Positions 25,904 through 33,884 are shown, counted from the stretch's first letter. The stretch is DNA of 35,326 nt from Stenotrophomonas sp. PS02289 (GCF_029960115.1 NZ_JASCOZ010000030.1:1-35326), one strand, 5' to 3'. Notes: a model not told the origin generated them from the letters alone. A program made the numbers and translations.

Positions 25904-27961
25904 TCAACTACGCCGCGCGAACGCGTAATCGGGGTTCGCGACGGCACCGGTGCCGATGGTTCCCACCCGGTAACCAGCCTGGGTGCACACCGCACCCAGC
26001 AGGCGCTCGATTGCATGCGCCAACGTGCCGTCAATCTGCCCGGCCTCCGTTTCAAACGCGCTGGCAGGCAGGTGCGCATCAAGCAAGGGCCGAAGTGCCG
26101 CCAACCGCACCCAGAACATGCTGCCCGCGCTGAACTCGCTGGTGGTCAGATCGCCTGTCAGTCCCAGCCGCACCTGCAGATGGGCCAGCGCGACCGCATT
26201 CGCGCCAATGTAGTCGTTCACCGCCAACAAGTGGCCATGGGGGGCGAGCAACCCAAGCTGAGGTTCTGCGTGGAAGGCCGCCACGGCCTCGGATCCGCGG
26301 CCATTCGCCAGCAACTGCTGCAGCATCTCTTCGCGCCACTGCGCGCCGTTCTGCATGTGCGTGGAGCGCTTGGTATGCAGCTTCAGAACGACGTCCTCAC
26401 CTTGCCGGAGCAGCAGGTTCGCCACGTGCAGGAACGGCAGGATATCGCGACCATGGTTGGGGAAAGTAAGCACTTCGCCGGCGAGACCCGAGGCATCCAG
26501 CAAGGCATCCACGCGGGCGCGGTGTTCGGGTGCGGTGGTCAACAGCAGTCGCGCGGTAAGCCCGCTGCGCTTCACCGCGTCCAGCAGCGAACCCAGCTCT
26601 TCCAGATACCAGGCATGAATCACCACGCAGGGGCTGGTCGGCGCAGGCGGTGACTTCGGCGCGCGCAACGCCTGCCGCGTTGCGTCCAGATACGCATGGC
26701 CCAGCCGCACATCCGGCTCCAGCACCGCGCCTTCGGCCCACTCATTCCACGCGTTGATGAAGACCAGTTTCTGCGAGGCCGGCACCGGTGCCAGTCGCTG
26801 GTGGATGGTGGTCGACAACCAGTCGCGATAGCCACGCGGCGACGCGTGCAGATACACGCGGCCGCGCCCGGAACGGCGCGCCTCGTTGTCCCAGCCCGGA
26901 TTCACACCGGGGTACAGCGGGTACTCCGGCAGCGGGCGCGCGGCAATTTCGGCGGCCAGTTCGCGCCAATCGCGCACATCGCCCTCGAATGCCGGGTTGA
27001 TCAGGTACTGGTCTGCAGTGAGCGAACGCGGGTTGCTCATGTTCGGCGGGAACTCCACCGCTGCATCGAAACCGATTTCGCGCGGGTCCGGGCGCTCGAA
27101 GCCCTGCACATAGGCCAGGTGGATTTCGCCCACGCCGTTGTCGCGGCACCACGTACGCCAGCGTTCGCCGGTGGCGCGTGCGTCCGGCAGCAGGTGCGGG
27201 CGGTACACCAGCAGCATCGGCTTACCGTCGACCTTCAGGGCACGACGGTCGCGCAGGTAGTCCGCGATGTGGGTGATGAAGGCGATATCGTCTTCGGCGC
27301 TGTGCTGCTGGCCGATCAGGATGTCTTCACTGCGTCCGTCCCAGCGCCGTGCCCAGTTCTCGTTGGCCCAGCACAGGCAGAACGGGAAATCGATGCTGTC
27401 GTCGGCGAGCCACTGGCGCAACGGGGTTTCCAGCAGAGTGGTGCCGCTGAACCAGTAGTAGTAGAAGCAGAACGCGCCGATGCCATACTCGCGTGCCAAG
27501 GCGGCCTGGTCGCGCATGACCTGCGGGTTGCGCAGGTCATAGAAGCCCAGATCGGCCGGCAACCGGGGCTGCACATGGCCTTCGAACTGGGGCAGGGCGC
27601 GGGTGACGTTGCGCCATTCGGTGAAACCCTTGCCCCACCACGCATCGTTCTGCGCGATGGGGTGGAACTGCGGCAGGTAGAACGCTACCAGCGTGGCTGG
27701 CAGCGTTTCCGGCAGCGGCTCGCTGCGGTAGGGCACATGGCCGATGGCCGGCTCGTCCGCGCGCTGCAGCGGGCGGTAGGCCTGCCCGCCCGCTGCGGGG
27801 TCAACCCGGCCGCGCGGCGGCGGCGGTACCCAGTCCGAATGCTTGTCCAGGAAGCGCCCGCGCAGGCGATCGCGTTGGCCTTCCGAAAGCGGCAGGGCGC
27901 GGAATCCGGTGCGCAGCACCAGATAAACGGCCTGACGCAGCCGTGCCTTCATGGAACTCAT
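25904..27961 (-). CDS. WbsX-type glycosyl hydrolase-like / RgpF rhamnan-synthesis fusion protein
   Basis: A 685-residue protein. Residues about 90-430 match the WbsX (GH99-like) family: AFYLPQFHPIAQND (93-106), GFTEWRNV (112-119), FCFYYYWFSG (164-173), CLCWANENWARRWDG (195-209) and FINAWNEWAEGAVLEPD further on. Residues about 440-680 resemble the RgpF rhamnan-synthesis family, with HGRDILPFL and VLKLHTKRS. This domain pair is widespread in O-antigen and rhamnan loci; the activity is not firmly known. No signal peptide is seen. The gene stands alone about 4 kb beyond xanA. The start could be the ATG at 27961 or 27952; neither has a good Shine-Dalgarno. Confidence 0.82.
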   Translation of the reverse strand: MSSMKARLRQAVYLVLRTGFRALPLSEGQRDRLRGRFLDKHSDWVPPPPRGRVDPAAGGQAYRPLQRADEPAIGHVPYRSEPLPETLPATLVAFYLPQFHPIAQNDAWWGKGFTEWRNVTRALPQFEGHVQPRLPADLGFYDLRNPQVMRDQAALAREYGIGAFCFYYYWFSGTTLLETPLRQWLADDSIDFPFCLCWANENWARRWDGRSEDILIGQQHSAEDDIAFITHIADYLRDRRALKVDGKPMLLVYRPHLLPDARATGERWRTWCRDNGVGEIHLAYVQGFERPDPREIGFDAAVEFPPNMSNPRSLTADQYLINPAFEGDVRDWRELAAEIAARPLPEYPLYPGVNPGWDNEARRSGRGRVYLHASPRGYRDWLSTTIHQRLAPVPASQKLVFINAWNEWAEGAVLEPDVRLGHAYLDATRQALRAPKSPPAPTSPCVVIHAWYLEELGSLLDAVKRSGLTARLLLTTAPEHRARVDALLDASGLAGEVLTFPNHGRDILPFLHVANLLLRQGEDVVLKLHTKRSTHMQNGAQWREEMLQQLLANGRGSEAVAAFHAEPQLGLLAPHGHLLAVNDYIGANAVALAHLQVRLGLTGDLTTSEFSAGSMFWVRLAALRPLLDAHLPASAFETEAGQIDGTLAHAIERLLGAVCTQAGYRVGTIGTGAVANPDYAFARRS

Positions 27962-28073
27962 GAAGGACGGCCCACGGTAAGGGTAACGGCGGCGACAGGC
28001 ATGCAGGCTCCAGCGATACGGCAGAGGCCACTATTGTCAGCGCTCGGGGCCAATACCGGCAAATAGGACCCCG

Positions 28074-28096
28074 GTAGCGCCGGCCGTTGGCCGGCC
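28074..28096 (+). repeat. Single SMAG/REP element
   Basis: GTAGCGCCGGCC followed by a self-complementary stem. Same sequence type as the paired elements at both window ends. Lies between the start of the WbsX/RgpF gene and the 3' end of the small gene. Confidence 0.88.
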
Positions 28097-28155
28097 ATGG
28101 GAACCCTGAACCGCTCTTCAGCCTAAGCACGCCGCGATCCGCCCCAGCCACCGCG

Positions 28156-28443
28156 TCACCACCACCGACGCAGCCGCGCCATCGTCCGTACCGCCTCCTT
28201 GTCGGTGCTCAGCAGAATCGTCCCGGGATTCACCCCCAGGTAGATCCGCCGGCCTTCATCAAACTCGGCCCGCTGCATCCACATGCCGCGCAGGTCCAGC
28301 CAGGGAACCATCAGGCCCGTGTTGCCCTGGTAAACGTATTGGAGGCCGCCAACCACCAGGCTGCGGGGGATGTTCCAGTGCAGCATGCTGGTGGAAACGG
28401 CGCGGTTGTAGGGATCGAAGCGATTGAAGTGCATGGTGTACAT
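28156..28443 (-). CDS. Small protein of unknown function
   Basis: A 95-residue protein with no recognised family. The sequence has normal composition, several Trp, Tyr and Phe, and a central hydrophobic SLVVGGLQYVYQGNTGLMV stretch (about 29-47). It may fold as a small beta-rich domain. I use the ATG at 28443; an ATG three codons later (28434) has CCGGAG nine bases upstream and is equally possible. The frame is open up to 28551, but those residues lie in the structured leader. The possible Shine-Dalgarno GAGGGAG (minus strand, about 28460-28454) sits inside a 9-bp hairpin, so translation may be controlled by folding. Function unknown. Confidence 0.6.
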   Translation of the reverse strand: MYTMHFNRFDPYNRAVSTSMLHWNIPRSLVVGGLQYVYQGNTGLMVPWLDLRGMWMQRAEFDEGRRIYLGVNPGTILLSTDKEAVRTMARLRRWW

Positions 28444-28590
28444 CTCCGGAAATCTCCCTCGCCGGGATGGCGAGGGATGTCGGGAGGCTGAAAACCGTGC
28501 AACTAACAAACCGGTGCGACGTATTCCCGCGAGGGTGTTGTATTTCGTCACCCTCCCGACGCGGGCCGTACGACATCAGTTAGCTGCGGA
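28444..28590 (-). promoter_or_regulatory. Highly structured leader of the small gene, with competing pairings
   Basis: Plus-strand coordinates. Hairpin 1: 28455-28463 with 28469-28477 (9 bp), covering a Shine-Dalgarno candidate. Hairpin 2: GAGGGTG 28531-28537 with CACCCTC 28549-28555. Closing arms GCAACTAAC (28499-28507) with GTTAGCTGC (28579-28587), one mismatch. Competing pairs: 28479-28487 with 28552-28560 (9 bp) and 28476-28482 with 28571-28577 (7 bp). Hairpin 2 and the 9-bp pair share 28552-28555; the 9-bp and 7-bp pairs share 28479-28482; and the 7-bp pair overlaps hairpin 1 at 28476-28477. This is the pattern of a conformational switch, but it could also be a mobile palindrome. Confidence 0.45.
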
Positions 28591-29025
28591 GTTTTCAGAC
28601 TCCATGTGTCCACCATGCGGACAACGCGACGATAACGGAATCGGACTTTTCCCGGAGCAGTGACGCGGATGGACCGTTAGTGAAAACGGCGATGTCGCGA
28701 ATGAATGCAGGAATGGCGCATCGCCTGCTACGCCAAGCGTTTCAGCGAGTGTGATGTGCATCGCATTGCATGTGCGGGCGCATCATTTTTAGTCAGGAAA
28801 AAGCCAGCGCGCCGCGTCGCGATTGGCACACAATGCGTGGCGAATGCCGCCACCGTCCTGCGCCCGCAGCAATTCGTAGGTACCACGCCCTGCGTGGTAC
28901 CCGCGCAAAGCGCGGCACAAGCGACCGACCCCGCAGGGGCCGAAGACGACATCACATTGGATATGGTGCGCGACCGGTTACTAGACTCGGTGTGCGCATT
29001 CTGCGCTTCTAAGGAGAGGGATCGA
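28591..29025 (+). other. Gene-poor stretch before the secreted-protein gene
   Basis: No convincing gene. The frame of the next gene is open from 28705, but the predicted residues look random and cross a REP element. A weak terminator-like hairpin GATGTGC/GCGCATC (28753-28784) is followed by ATTTTT. The REP at 28876-28901 is listed separately. The -10 of the following gene is not obvious. Confidence 0.4.
28876..28901 (+). repeat. SMAG/REP element
   Basis: A GTAG head with GGTACCACGC (28879-28888) and GCGTGGTACC (28892-28901), a perfect 10-bp stem with a 3-base loop. A CGCGC/GCGCG mini-stem follows. Confidence 0.8.
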
Positions 29026-29586
29026 ATGAGTCGAATGAGTCGAGTTTTCAGCTTTGCTTTTCTGGGTGCTGCCATCTCGGTATGTCAGGTGGCCGGTGCG
29101 CAAGACGGTCTGTACGTTGGCGATGAAGGGAATGCTGCCGCCGCGATGGCGGTCCAGCCGGCATCCGTGCCTGCAGGAGTGCAGTTGGTTGAACTGGAAC
29201 GTTGGATCTGGCAAGACATCATGTATTCGGTACGTCCGGTCCCCAGCCACATGACCCATCCCGGTAGACGTCAAGGCGTCATTGGCTTTGTGTCATTCAC
29301 CGAGTTTGAAGGGAGTGTTCCACTCTTTGCATGTGTCGCCAACGACTACAGTGATCACTTCACTTCGCGTGATCCCGGTTGCGAAGGACACATAAAAAAG
29401 ACCAGCGACCCCGTTACGGGCCATATCGCGGCAACGCAATTGCCTGGAACGGTGCCGCTCTATCGTTGCATGCGGACAGGCTTGGGTGGACGGCGCTGGG
29501 GCGATCATTTCGACACTACTAGTGCTGACTGTGAGCGGAAGTATCCCGCCAACTTTGAGGGGATACTGGGCTACATCTGGCATTGA
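29026..29586 (+). CDS. Small secreted protein with two DUF5648-like repeats
   Basis: A 186-residue protein. Residues 1-25 are a Sec signal peptide (basic start, FSFAFLGAAISVC core) with a likely cut after AGA before QD. The mature part holds two related units: GSVPLFACVANDYSDHFTS (about 107-125) and GTVPLYRC...GDHFDTTSADCE (about 147-173). These are like the repeats of DUF5648 proteins (sugar-binding-like beta units). Cysteines in both units may pair in the periplasm or outside the cell. AAGGAG (29011-29016) lies ten bases before the ATG at 29026; a second ATG is at 29035. It stands alone, flanked by REP elements. Partner and function unknown. Confidence 0.72.
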   Translation: MSRMSRVFSFAFLGAAISVCQVAGAQDGLYVGDEGNAAAAMAVQPASVPAGVQLVELERWIWQDIMYSVRPVPSHMTHPGRRQGVIGFVSFTEFEGSVPLFACVANDYSDHFTSRDPGCEGHIKKTSDPVTGHIAATQLPGTVPLYRCMRTGLGGRRWGDHFDTTSADCERKYPANFEGILGYIWH

Positions 29587-29672
29587 CGCTGCCCGGTAAT
29601 TGAGTGAAGGAATGGCGTGGCCGCGAGGTCGCGCCGTTCCCAGTCCCGGTTCCGACGTCAAGAGGTAAACGA

Positions 29673-29695
29673 AGCCACGCAGGGCGTGGCTCTAC
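29673..29695 (-). repeat. SMAG/REP element, minus orientation
   Basis: Reverse complement of the GTAGAGCCACGCCC type, with stem AGCCACGC/GCGTGGCT. Lies 28 bases before the AlkB start, so it is inside the short upstream region of that gene. Confidence 0.85.
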
Positions 29696-29723
29696 GGGGC
29701 GTGTGGGGTGATAACGTTGCCCC

Positions 29724-30308
29724 ATGGACCTCCACCTTCCCGACGCCCGCGTGCACTGGCATCGCCATTGGCTGGCAGCCGCCTCCGCTGACACCCTGCA
29801 GCGCACGCTGCGCGAAGAGGTGCCGTGGGAGGTGCACAAGATCCGCATCTTCGGCCGCCAGGTGGATTCGCCGCGGTTGAGCTGCTGGATGGGCGACCCG
29901 ACGGCGCGCTATCGCTATTCGGGCACGGACTTCGTGCCGCATCCGTGGCATCCGGTGTTGGTGCCGCTCTGCGCGCAACTGGGCGAATTCTGCGGGGCGC
30001 GGTTCAACAGCGTGCTGTTGAACCGGTATCGCGATGGCGATGACGGCATGGGCTGGCACAGCGACAACGAGCCGGAGCTGGGGCCGGAGCCGGTGATCGC
30101 GTCATTGAGCCTGGGGGCGGCGCGGCGGTTTCTGCTGCGCCGGCGCGAGGATCACAACCGCAAGGCGGAGGTGACGCTGGGCAATGGCGATCTGCTGGTG
30201 ATGGCGGGGCAGACGCAGCGGCTGTATCAGCATGCGTTGCCGAAGAGCGCGCGGGTGGTGGGGGAGCGGATCAATTTGACGTTCCGGTGGATCACGCCGA
30301 ATCCGTAG
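29724..30308 (+). CDS. alkB: AlkB-family 2-oxoglutarate/Fe(II) dioxygenase
   Basis: A 194-residue oxygenase that would remove alkyl groups from DNA or RNA bases by oxidative demethylation. The iron site is H112-x-D114 (GWHSDNEPELG) with H170. The 2-oxoglutarate arginines are in RINLTFR (182-188). LNRYRDGDDGMGWHSD (99-114) is a family hallmark, closer to the AlkB homologue (ALKBH2/3-like) type than to E. coli AlkB. No strong Shine-Dalgarno. Its TAG stop is the TAG of the GTAG head of a REP element (30305-30327). It stands alone between two REP sites. Confidence 0.92.
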   Translation: MDLHLPDARVHWHRHWLAAASADTLQRTLREEVPWEVHKIRIFGRQVDSPRLSCWMGDPTARYRYSGTDFVPHPWHPVLVPLCAQLGEFCGARFNSVLLNRYRDGDDGMGWHSDNEPELGPEPVIASLSLGAARRFLLRRREDHNRKAEVTLGNGDLLVMAGQTQRLYQHALPKSARVVGERINLTFRWITPNP

Positions 30309-30373
30309 AGCCACGCCTTGCGTGGCTTCGACCTCGTGCAATTACGGCGCAGCCACGCAGGGCGTGGCTCTAC
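30305..30373. repeat. Inverted pair of SMAG/REP elements
   Basis: A plus copy (30305-30327) and a minus copy (30351-30373), both of the GTAGAGCCACGCC type, face each other and can form one long hairpin. The plus copy supplies the alkB stop codon; the minus copy begins seven bases from the stop of the lipoprotein gene. Probably serves as transcript end for both convergent genes. Confidence 0.88.
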
Positions 30374-30379
30374 GGGGCA

Positions 30380-31054
30380 TCAACGTCGCGGCGGCGGGGT
30401 GATGGCGGGCTTCTGGTAATCCGCCTGCCCGGTCGCCAGCGTCCAACCCACTACCTCATGGGTCACCGCCTTCAAGCCTTCCTCCATCGCGCGTGCCACC
30501 TGCGCGGTGTCGGTGCTGCCGACCGGCTGTTCCTGGCGGAAGGTGCGATCCGCCACCACGCGCTGGTCGACCACATGGATCAGCTTGGCGTTGAGCTCGA
30601 TCAGCGCATTCGGGGTGGACTGGCCGTTGTAGTCGGCTTCAAAGCGGCGCACGTCCAGGGCCAGCTTGTAGTCGGCGCGGATGCCGGTGGTGGCACGGGC
30701 CACGCCAGAGATGCGGCCGGAGTCCTCGAAGCCGCGCACCAGCGCGTCGTCGACCATGTCGGTGGCCGGCTGGGCCCAGCTGACGCCCTTGTACACCTGC
30801 AGCTCGGACGGCTCCGGGCGCACGTTGATGCGCGGGCTGTCGACCACGCGGGCGGCAGTGGGTTTGACCAGGATGAGCTGCCAGTCGACCTTCGGCCAAG
30901 CGGCATCGGGTTCGATGCGCACCACCGGCGAATAGATGGTGACCTTGCTGCGTTCGCCGCCGCCGAGCAGCGAGCAGGCACCGAGCACGAAGATCAGCGC
31001 GACCGGGGCGAGCAGGCGCAGGGGGCGGGCGGGAAGAAGAGGGATGTGGCTCAT
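30380..31054 (-). CDS. ABC-type transport auxiliary lipoprotein (PqiC-like)
   Basis: A 224-residue lipoprotein. The signal peptide ends in the lipobox LGAC with lipidated C27, and the mature domain is of the PqiC/DUF330-like auxiliary type. Such proteins sit in the periplasm or on the outer membrane and help MCE proteins move lipids. It is the last gene of the MCE operon, and its ATG overlaps the stop of the MlaD-like gene by four bases (31051-31054). A paired REP follows the stop. Confidence 0.85.
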   Translation of the reverse strand: MSHIPLLPARPLRLLAPVALIFVLGACSLLGGGERSKVTIYSPVVRIEPDAAWPKVDWQLILVKPTAARVVDSPRINVRPEPSELQVYKGVSWAQPATDMVDDALVRGFEDSGRISGVARATTGIRADYKLALDVRRFEADYNGQSTPNALIELNAKLIHVVDQRVVADRTFRQEQPVGSTDTAQVARAMEEGLKAVTHEVVGWTLATGQADYQKPAITPPPRR

Positions 31055-31977
31055 TTGGGTTCAAACTCCTTCGGCGCGTCGCGGCCCAGCAGGTAGCGGG
31101 CGGGGTTGTTGTCCAGGCGGTCGCTGACCCGGCGCAGGTCGCGGATCAGCCCGCGCAGCTCGGTCAGGGTCGGGCCGAGCTGGCCCAGGCCGTCGTTGGC
31201 GAAGCTGTTGATGGCGGCGCGGTTCTCGCCGAGGATCGAGTCGGCATTGCCGGCGGCCGAATCCAGCTTGGTCAGCGTGGTTTCCAGCTTGTTGAGGATC
31301 GGCGGCAGCTGCTGCACCAGGTTGGTGTCCAGGCGCTGGATGGTGCCGTTGGTGGTCTTCAGGGTCTGGTCCAGGCTGCGCGCGGCATCGCGCGCGCTGA
31401 GCAGCAGCGCCTGGGTGCCCTGGTCGCGGTCGGCGAGGCCGCCGCTGATGGTTTCCAGGTTGGCCAGGGTGGCATTGATCGCGGCCACGTTGCGGTCACT
31501 CAGCACCTGGTCCATGCGCTCGACGATGCGGTTGGCCACGTCGGTGATGTTCTGCAGTGCCGACGGCGTGGTCGGAATGATCGGTGCCGGGTCCTTGTTC
31601 ACCGCGGTCAGCGCCTGCGCCTGCGGCGTGCCGCCGCTGAGCTGGATGATCGACGGGCCGGTCAGGCTGGTGATCGCCAGCTTGGCGCGGGTGTCGGTCT
31701 TGACCGGGGTGTTGGAGTTGAGGCGGATGCGCGCGACCACCTGGCGCGGGTCATCCGGCACCAGGTTGAGCTCGGTGATGGAGCCGACCGCGATGCCGTT
31801 GTACTGCACCGGGCTGCCAACCGAAAGACCGGTCACGGCCTCGCGGAACACCACGCGGTACTCGGTCCAGGTGCGGTCGGAGGAATACTTTGCGGCCCAT
31901 AAGCCGAAGGCCAGCAGGGCCAGGCCGACGATCAGGGTGAACGCGCCGATCAGTACGTAATTGGCTTTGGTTTCCAT
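31051..31977 (-). CDS. MCE-family lipid-binding protein (MlaD-like)
   Basis: A 308-residue inner-membrane-anchored periplasmic protein. One transmembrane helix (about 8-29) is followed by an MCE domain (about 38-115) and a long helical tail (about 150-300) rich in Leu, Asp and Asn. MCE proteins form hexameric rings or tubes that carry phospholipids between membranes. It is longer than E. coli MlaD (about 183 residues), with the tail accounting for the difference. Second to last in the operon: seven bases after the ATPase gene, overlapping the lipoprotein gene. Confidence 0.9.
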   Translation of the reverse strand: METKANYVLIGAFTLIVGLALLAFGLWAAKYSSDRTWTEYRVVFREAVTGLSVGSPVQYNGIAVGSITELNLVPDDPRQVVARIRLNSNTPVKTDTRAKLAITSLTGPSIIQLSGGTPQAQALTAVNKDPAPIIPTTPSALQNITDVANRIVERMDQVLSDRNVAAINATLANLETISGGLADRDQGTQALLLSARDAARSLDQTLKTTNGTIQRLDTNLVQQLPPILNKLETTLTKLDSAAGNADSILGENRAAINSFANDGLGQLGPTLTELRGLIRDLRRVSDRLDNNPARYLLGRDAPKEFEPK

Positions 31978-31984
31978 GGGTCAC

Positions 31985-32758
31985 TCACTCTTTGGCCGCG
32001 CGGGCAGCGCGGGCACGGGGGCCGTGGAAGTACTCCTGGATCCACGGGTGCTCCAGTTGTTCGATTTCGTGCAGCGGGGCATTGGCAATGACCTGTTTGT
32101 CAGCCAGCACGGCCACCCGGTCGCAGATCGCGTACAGGGTGTCCAGGTCATGGGTGATCAGCATCACGGTCAGGCCCAGCGCTTCCTGCAGGGTTTTGAT
32201 CAGGCGGTCGAAGGCGGCCGCGCCGATCGGGTCCAACCCGGCAGTGGGCTCGTCCAGGAACAGCAGCGGCGGGTCCAGCGCAAGCGCACGGGCCAGGCCG
32301 GCGCGCTTGCGCATGCCGCCGGACAGCTGCGAGGGCAGCTTGTTGATCGCATCCGCCGGCAGGCCGGCCAGCTTCACCTTGAGCAGGGCCAGCTCGTAAT
32401 GCCAGCGCTCGGGCAGCTCGCGGTGGTGTTCCTTCAGCGGCACCTGCACGTTCTCGCCCACGCTCAGCGAGGAGAACAGGGCACCGTCCTGGAACAGCAC
32501 GCCGGTGTTGCGTTCGATGTGCAGGCGATCGGCGGCTTTCTCCGAGCGCGCATCCACGCCCAGGACCTCGATCTGCCCGGCATCGGGGTGGCGCAGGCCG
32601 AGGATGCTGCGCATCAGCACCGACTTGCCGGTGCCCGAGCCGCCGACCACGCCGAGAATCTCGCCGCGGCGCACGTCCAGGTCGAGGTTGTCGTGCACGG
32701 TCTGGCTGCCGAAACGGTTGGTCAGCCCGCGCACATGGATGGCAAGGTCGTCGGTCAT
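31985..32758 (-). CDS. MCE transporter ATP-binding protein (MlaF-like)
   Basis: A 257-residue ABC ATPase driving lipid transport with the MlaE-type permease. Walker A GGSGTGKS is at 39-46, signature LSGGMRKR at 145-152, and Walker B LLFLDEPTAGLDP at 165-177. I chose the ATG at 32758, which starts the conserved domain; an in-frame start at 32788 would overlap the permease gene. Five bases separate the genes. Confidence 0.92.
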   Translation of the reverse strand: MTDDLAIHVRGLTNRFGSQTVHDNLDLDVRRGEILGVVGGSGTGKSVLMRSILGLRHPDAGQIEVLGVDARSEKAADRLHIERNTGVLFQDGALFSSLSVGENVQVPLKEHHRELPERWHYELALLKVKLAGLPADAINKLPSQLSGGMRKRAGLARALALDPPLLFLDEPTAGLDPIGAAAFDRLIKTLQEALGLTVMLITHDLDTLYAICDRVAVLADKQVIANAPLHEIEQLEHPWIQEYFHGPRARAARAAKE

Positions 32759-32763
32759 GCGCG

Positions 32764-33876
32764 TCACCAATCCATGTGCATGAACCACAACGCGGCGAAC
32801 GCGTCGATGATGATCACCAGCGAGATCGTCTGCACCACGCTGGAGGTGGTGCGCTCGCCGACCGACTGTGCGGTGCCTTCGACCTTCAGGCCTTCCAGGC
32901 AGCCGATCAGGCCGATCACCGCGGCAAACACCGGGGCCTTGGCGAGACCGACCAGCATGTGCCGCACCTCGATGGTGTCGTGCAGGCGGGCCAGGTACAT
33001 CTGCGGCGGAATATCCAGGTCGAACGCGCCGACGGTGACGCCGCCGGCCAAGCCGGCAATCATCGCCACGAAGGTCAGCAGCGGTAGGGTGACCATCAGG
33101 GCGATCAGGCGCGGCAACACCAGCAGGTCGACCGGGTCCAGGCCGAGGGTGCGGATGGCGTCGATTTCCTCGCGCGCCTTCATCGAGCCGATCTGCGCGG
33201 TGAATGCACTGGCGGTGCGCCCGGCCAGCACGATGGCGGTGAGCAGCACCGCAAATTCGCGCAGGAAGGCGATGCTGACCAGTTCGACCACGTAAATTTC
33301 CGCGCCGAAGTCGCGCAGGATGGTGGAGCCGAGGAAGGCGATCACCGCGCCGACCAGATACGACAGCAGCGCCACCAGCGGCACGGCGTCCAGCCCGACC
33401 TGCTCCATGTGGTGCACGGTGGCGGTGAGCCGCAGGCGGCGCGGCTGGCGCAGCAGGCGGCCGGCCTTGACTAGGTTTTCGCCGAGGAAGCCGGCCAGCA
33501 GCACGATGTTCTGGCCGACGCCGTGCATGCTGCGGCCGAGGCGTTCCAGCGCGGCCAGCACGCCGAAGTCGCGCTTGGGCTTGGGCCGGTCGTCGGCGAC
33601 TTCCTCGATGGTGCAGACCAGCGCCTGGTGCTCCTGGCGGAAGGCGAGTGCGTCCTCACCCAGGTTGGCGCGATGCGCCACCCGCAGCACCTGCAGCACG
33701 CCGGCCGAATCGAGCTGGGTGATGCCACTGGCGTCAATCCCGGTCAGCTGTTCGGGAACGCCGCGCAGCACTTCGGCCGCGTCCAGCGCGGTGCGCAACG
33801 TCCACTGGCCGGACAGCCGGATCAGGCCGGGGTCCTGTGGATCCTGTTCGAGTCGGGGAGGTTGGTTTGGCGTCAT
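32764..33876 (-). CDS. MCE transporter permease (MlaE-like) fused to a STAS domain
   Basis: A 370-residue inner-membrane permease. Residues about 10-95 form a STAS-like domain (LIRLSGQWTLRTALDA, then GIDASGITQLDSAGVLQVL), the role played by separate MlaB in E. coli. The MlaE permease follows with five to six helices and the conserved ELVSIAFLREFAVLLTAIV and AQIGSMKAREEIDAIRTLG motifs. I chose the ATG at 33876, with AGGAC upstream, because the frame's upstream part to 34023 overlaps the divergent exporter gene and looks spurious. First gene of the operon; there is no separate mlaB or mlaC. Confidence 0.9.
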   Translation of the reverse strand: MTPNQPPRLEQDPQDPGLIRLSGQWTLRTALDAAEVLRGVPEQLTGIDASGITQLDSAGVLQVLRVAHRANLGEDALAFRQEHQALVCTIEEVADDRPKPKRDFGVLAALERLGRSMHGVGQNIVLLAGFLGENLVKAGRLLRQPRRLRLTATVHHMEQVGLDAVPLVALLSYLVGAVIAFLGSTILRDFGAEIYVVELVSIAFLREFAVLLTAIVLAGRTASAFTAQIGSMKAREEIDAIRTLGLDPVDLLVLPRLIALMVTLPLLTFVAMIAGLAGGVTVGAFDLDIPPQMYLARLHDTIEVRHMLVGLAKAPVFAAVIGLIGCLEGLKVEGTAQSVGERTTSSVVQTISLVIIIDAFAALWFMHMDW

Positions 33877-33884
33877 GGGGCGTC

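Noticed and set aside
28499..28587. Integron attC site
   Set aside because: The outer arms (GCARCTAAC and its complement) resemble attC R boxes in symmetry but break the RYYYAAC/GTTRRRY consensus, and there is no integrase or cassette array.
28705..29025. In-frame extension of the secreted protein
   Set aside because: It would bury the signal peptide, crosses a REP element, and has no ribosome-binding site; the start at 29026 has AAGGAG.
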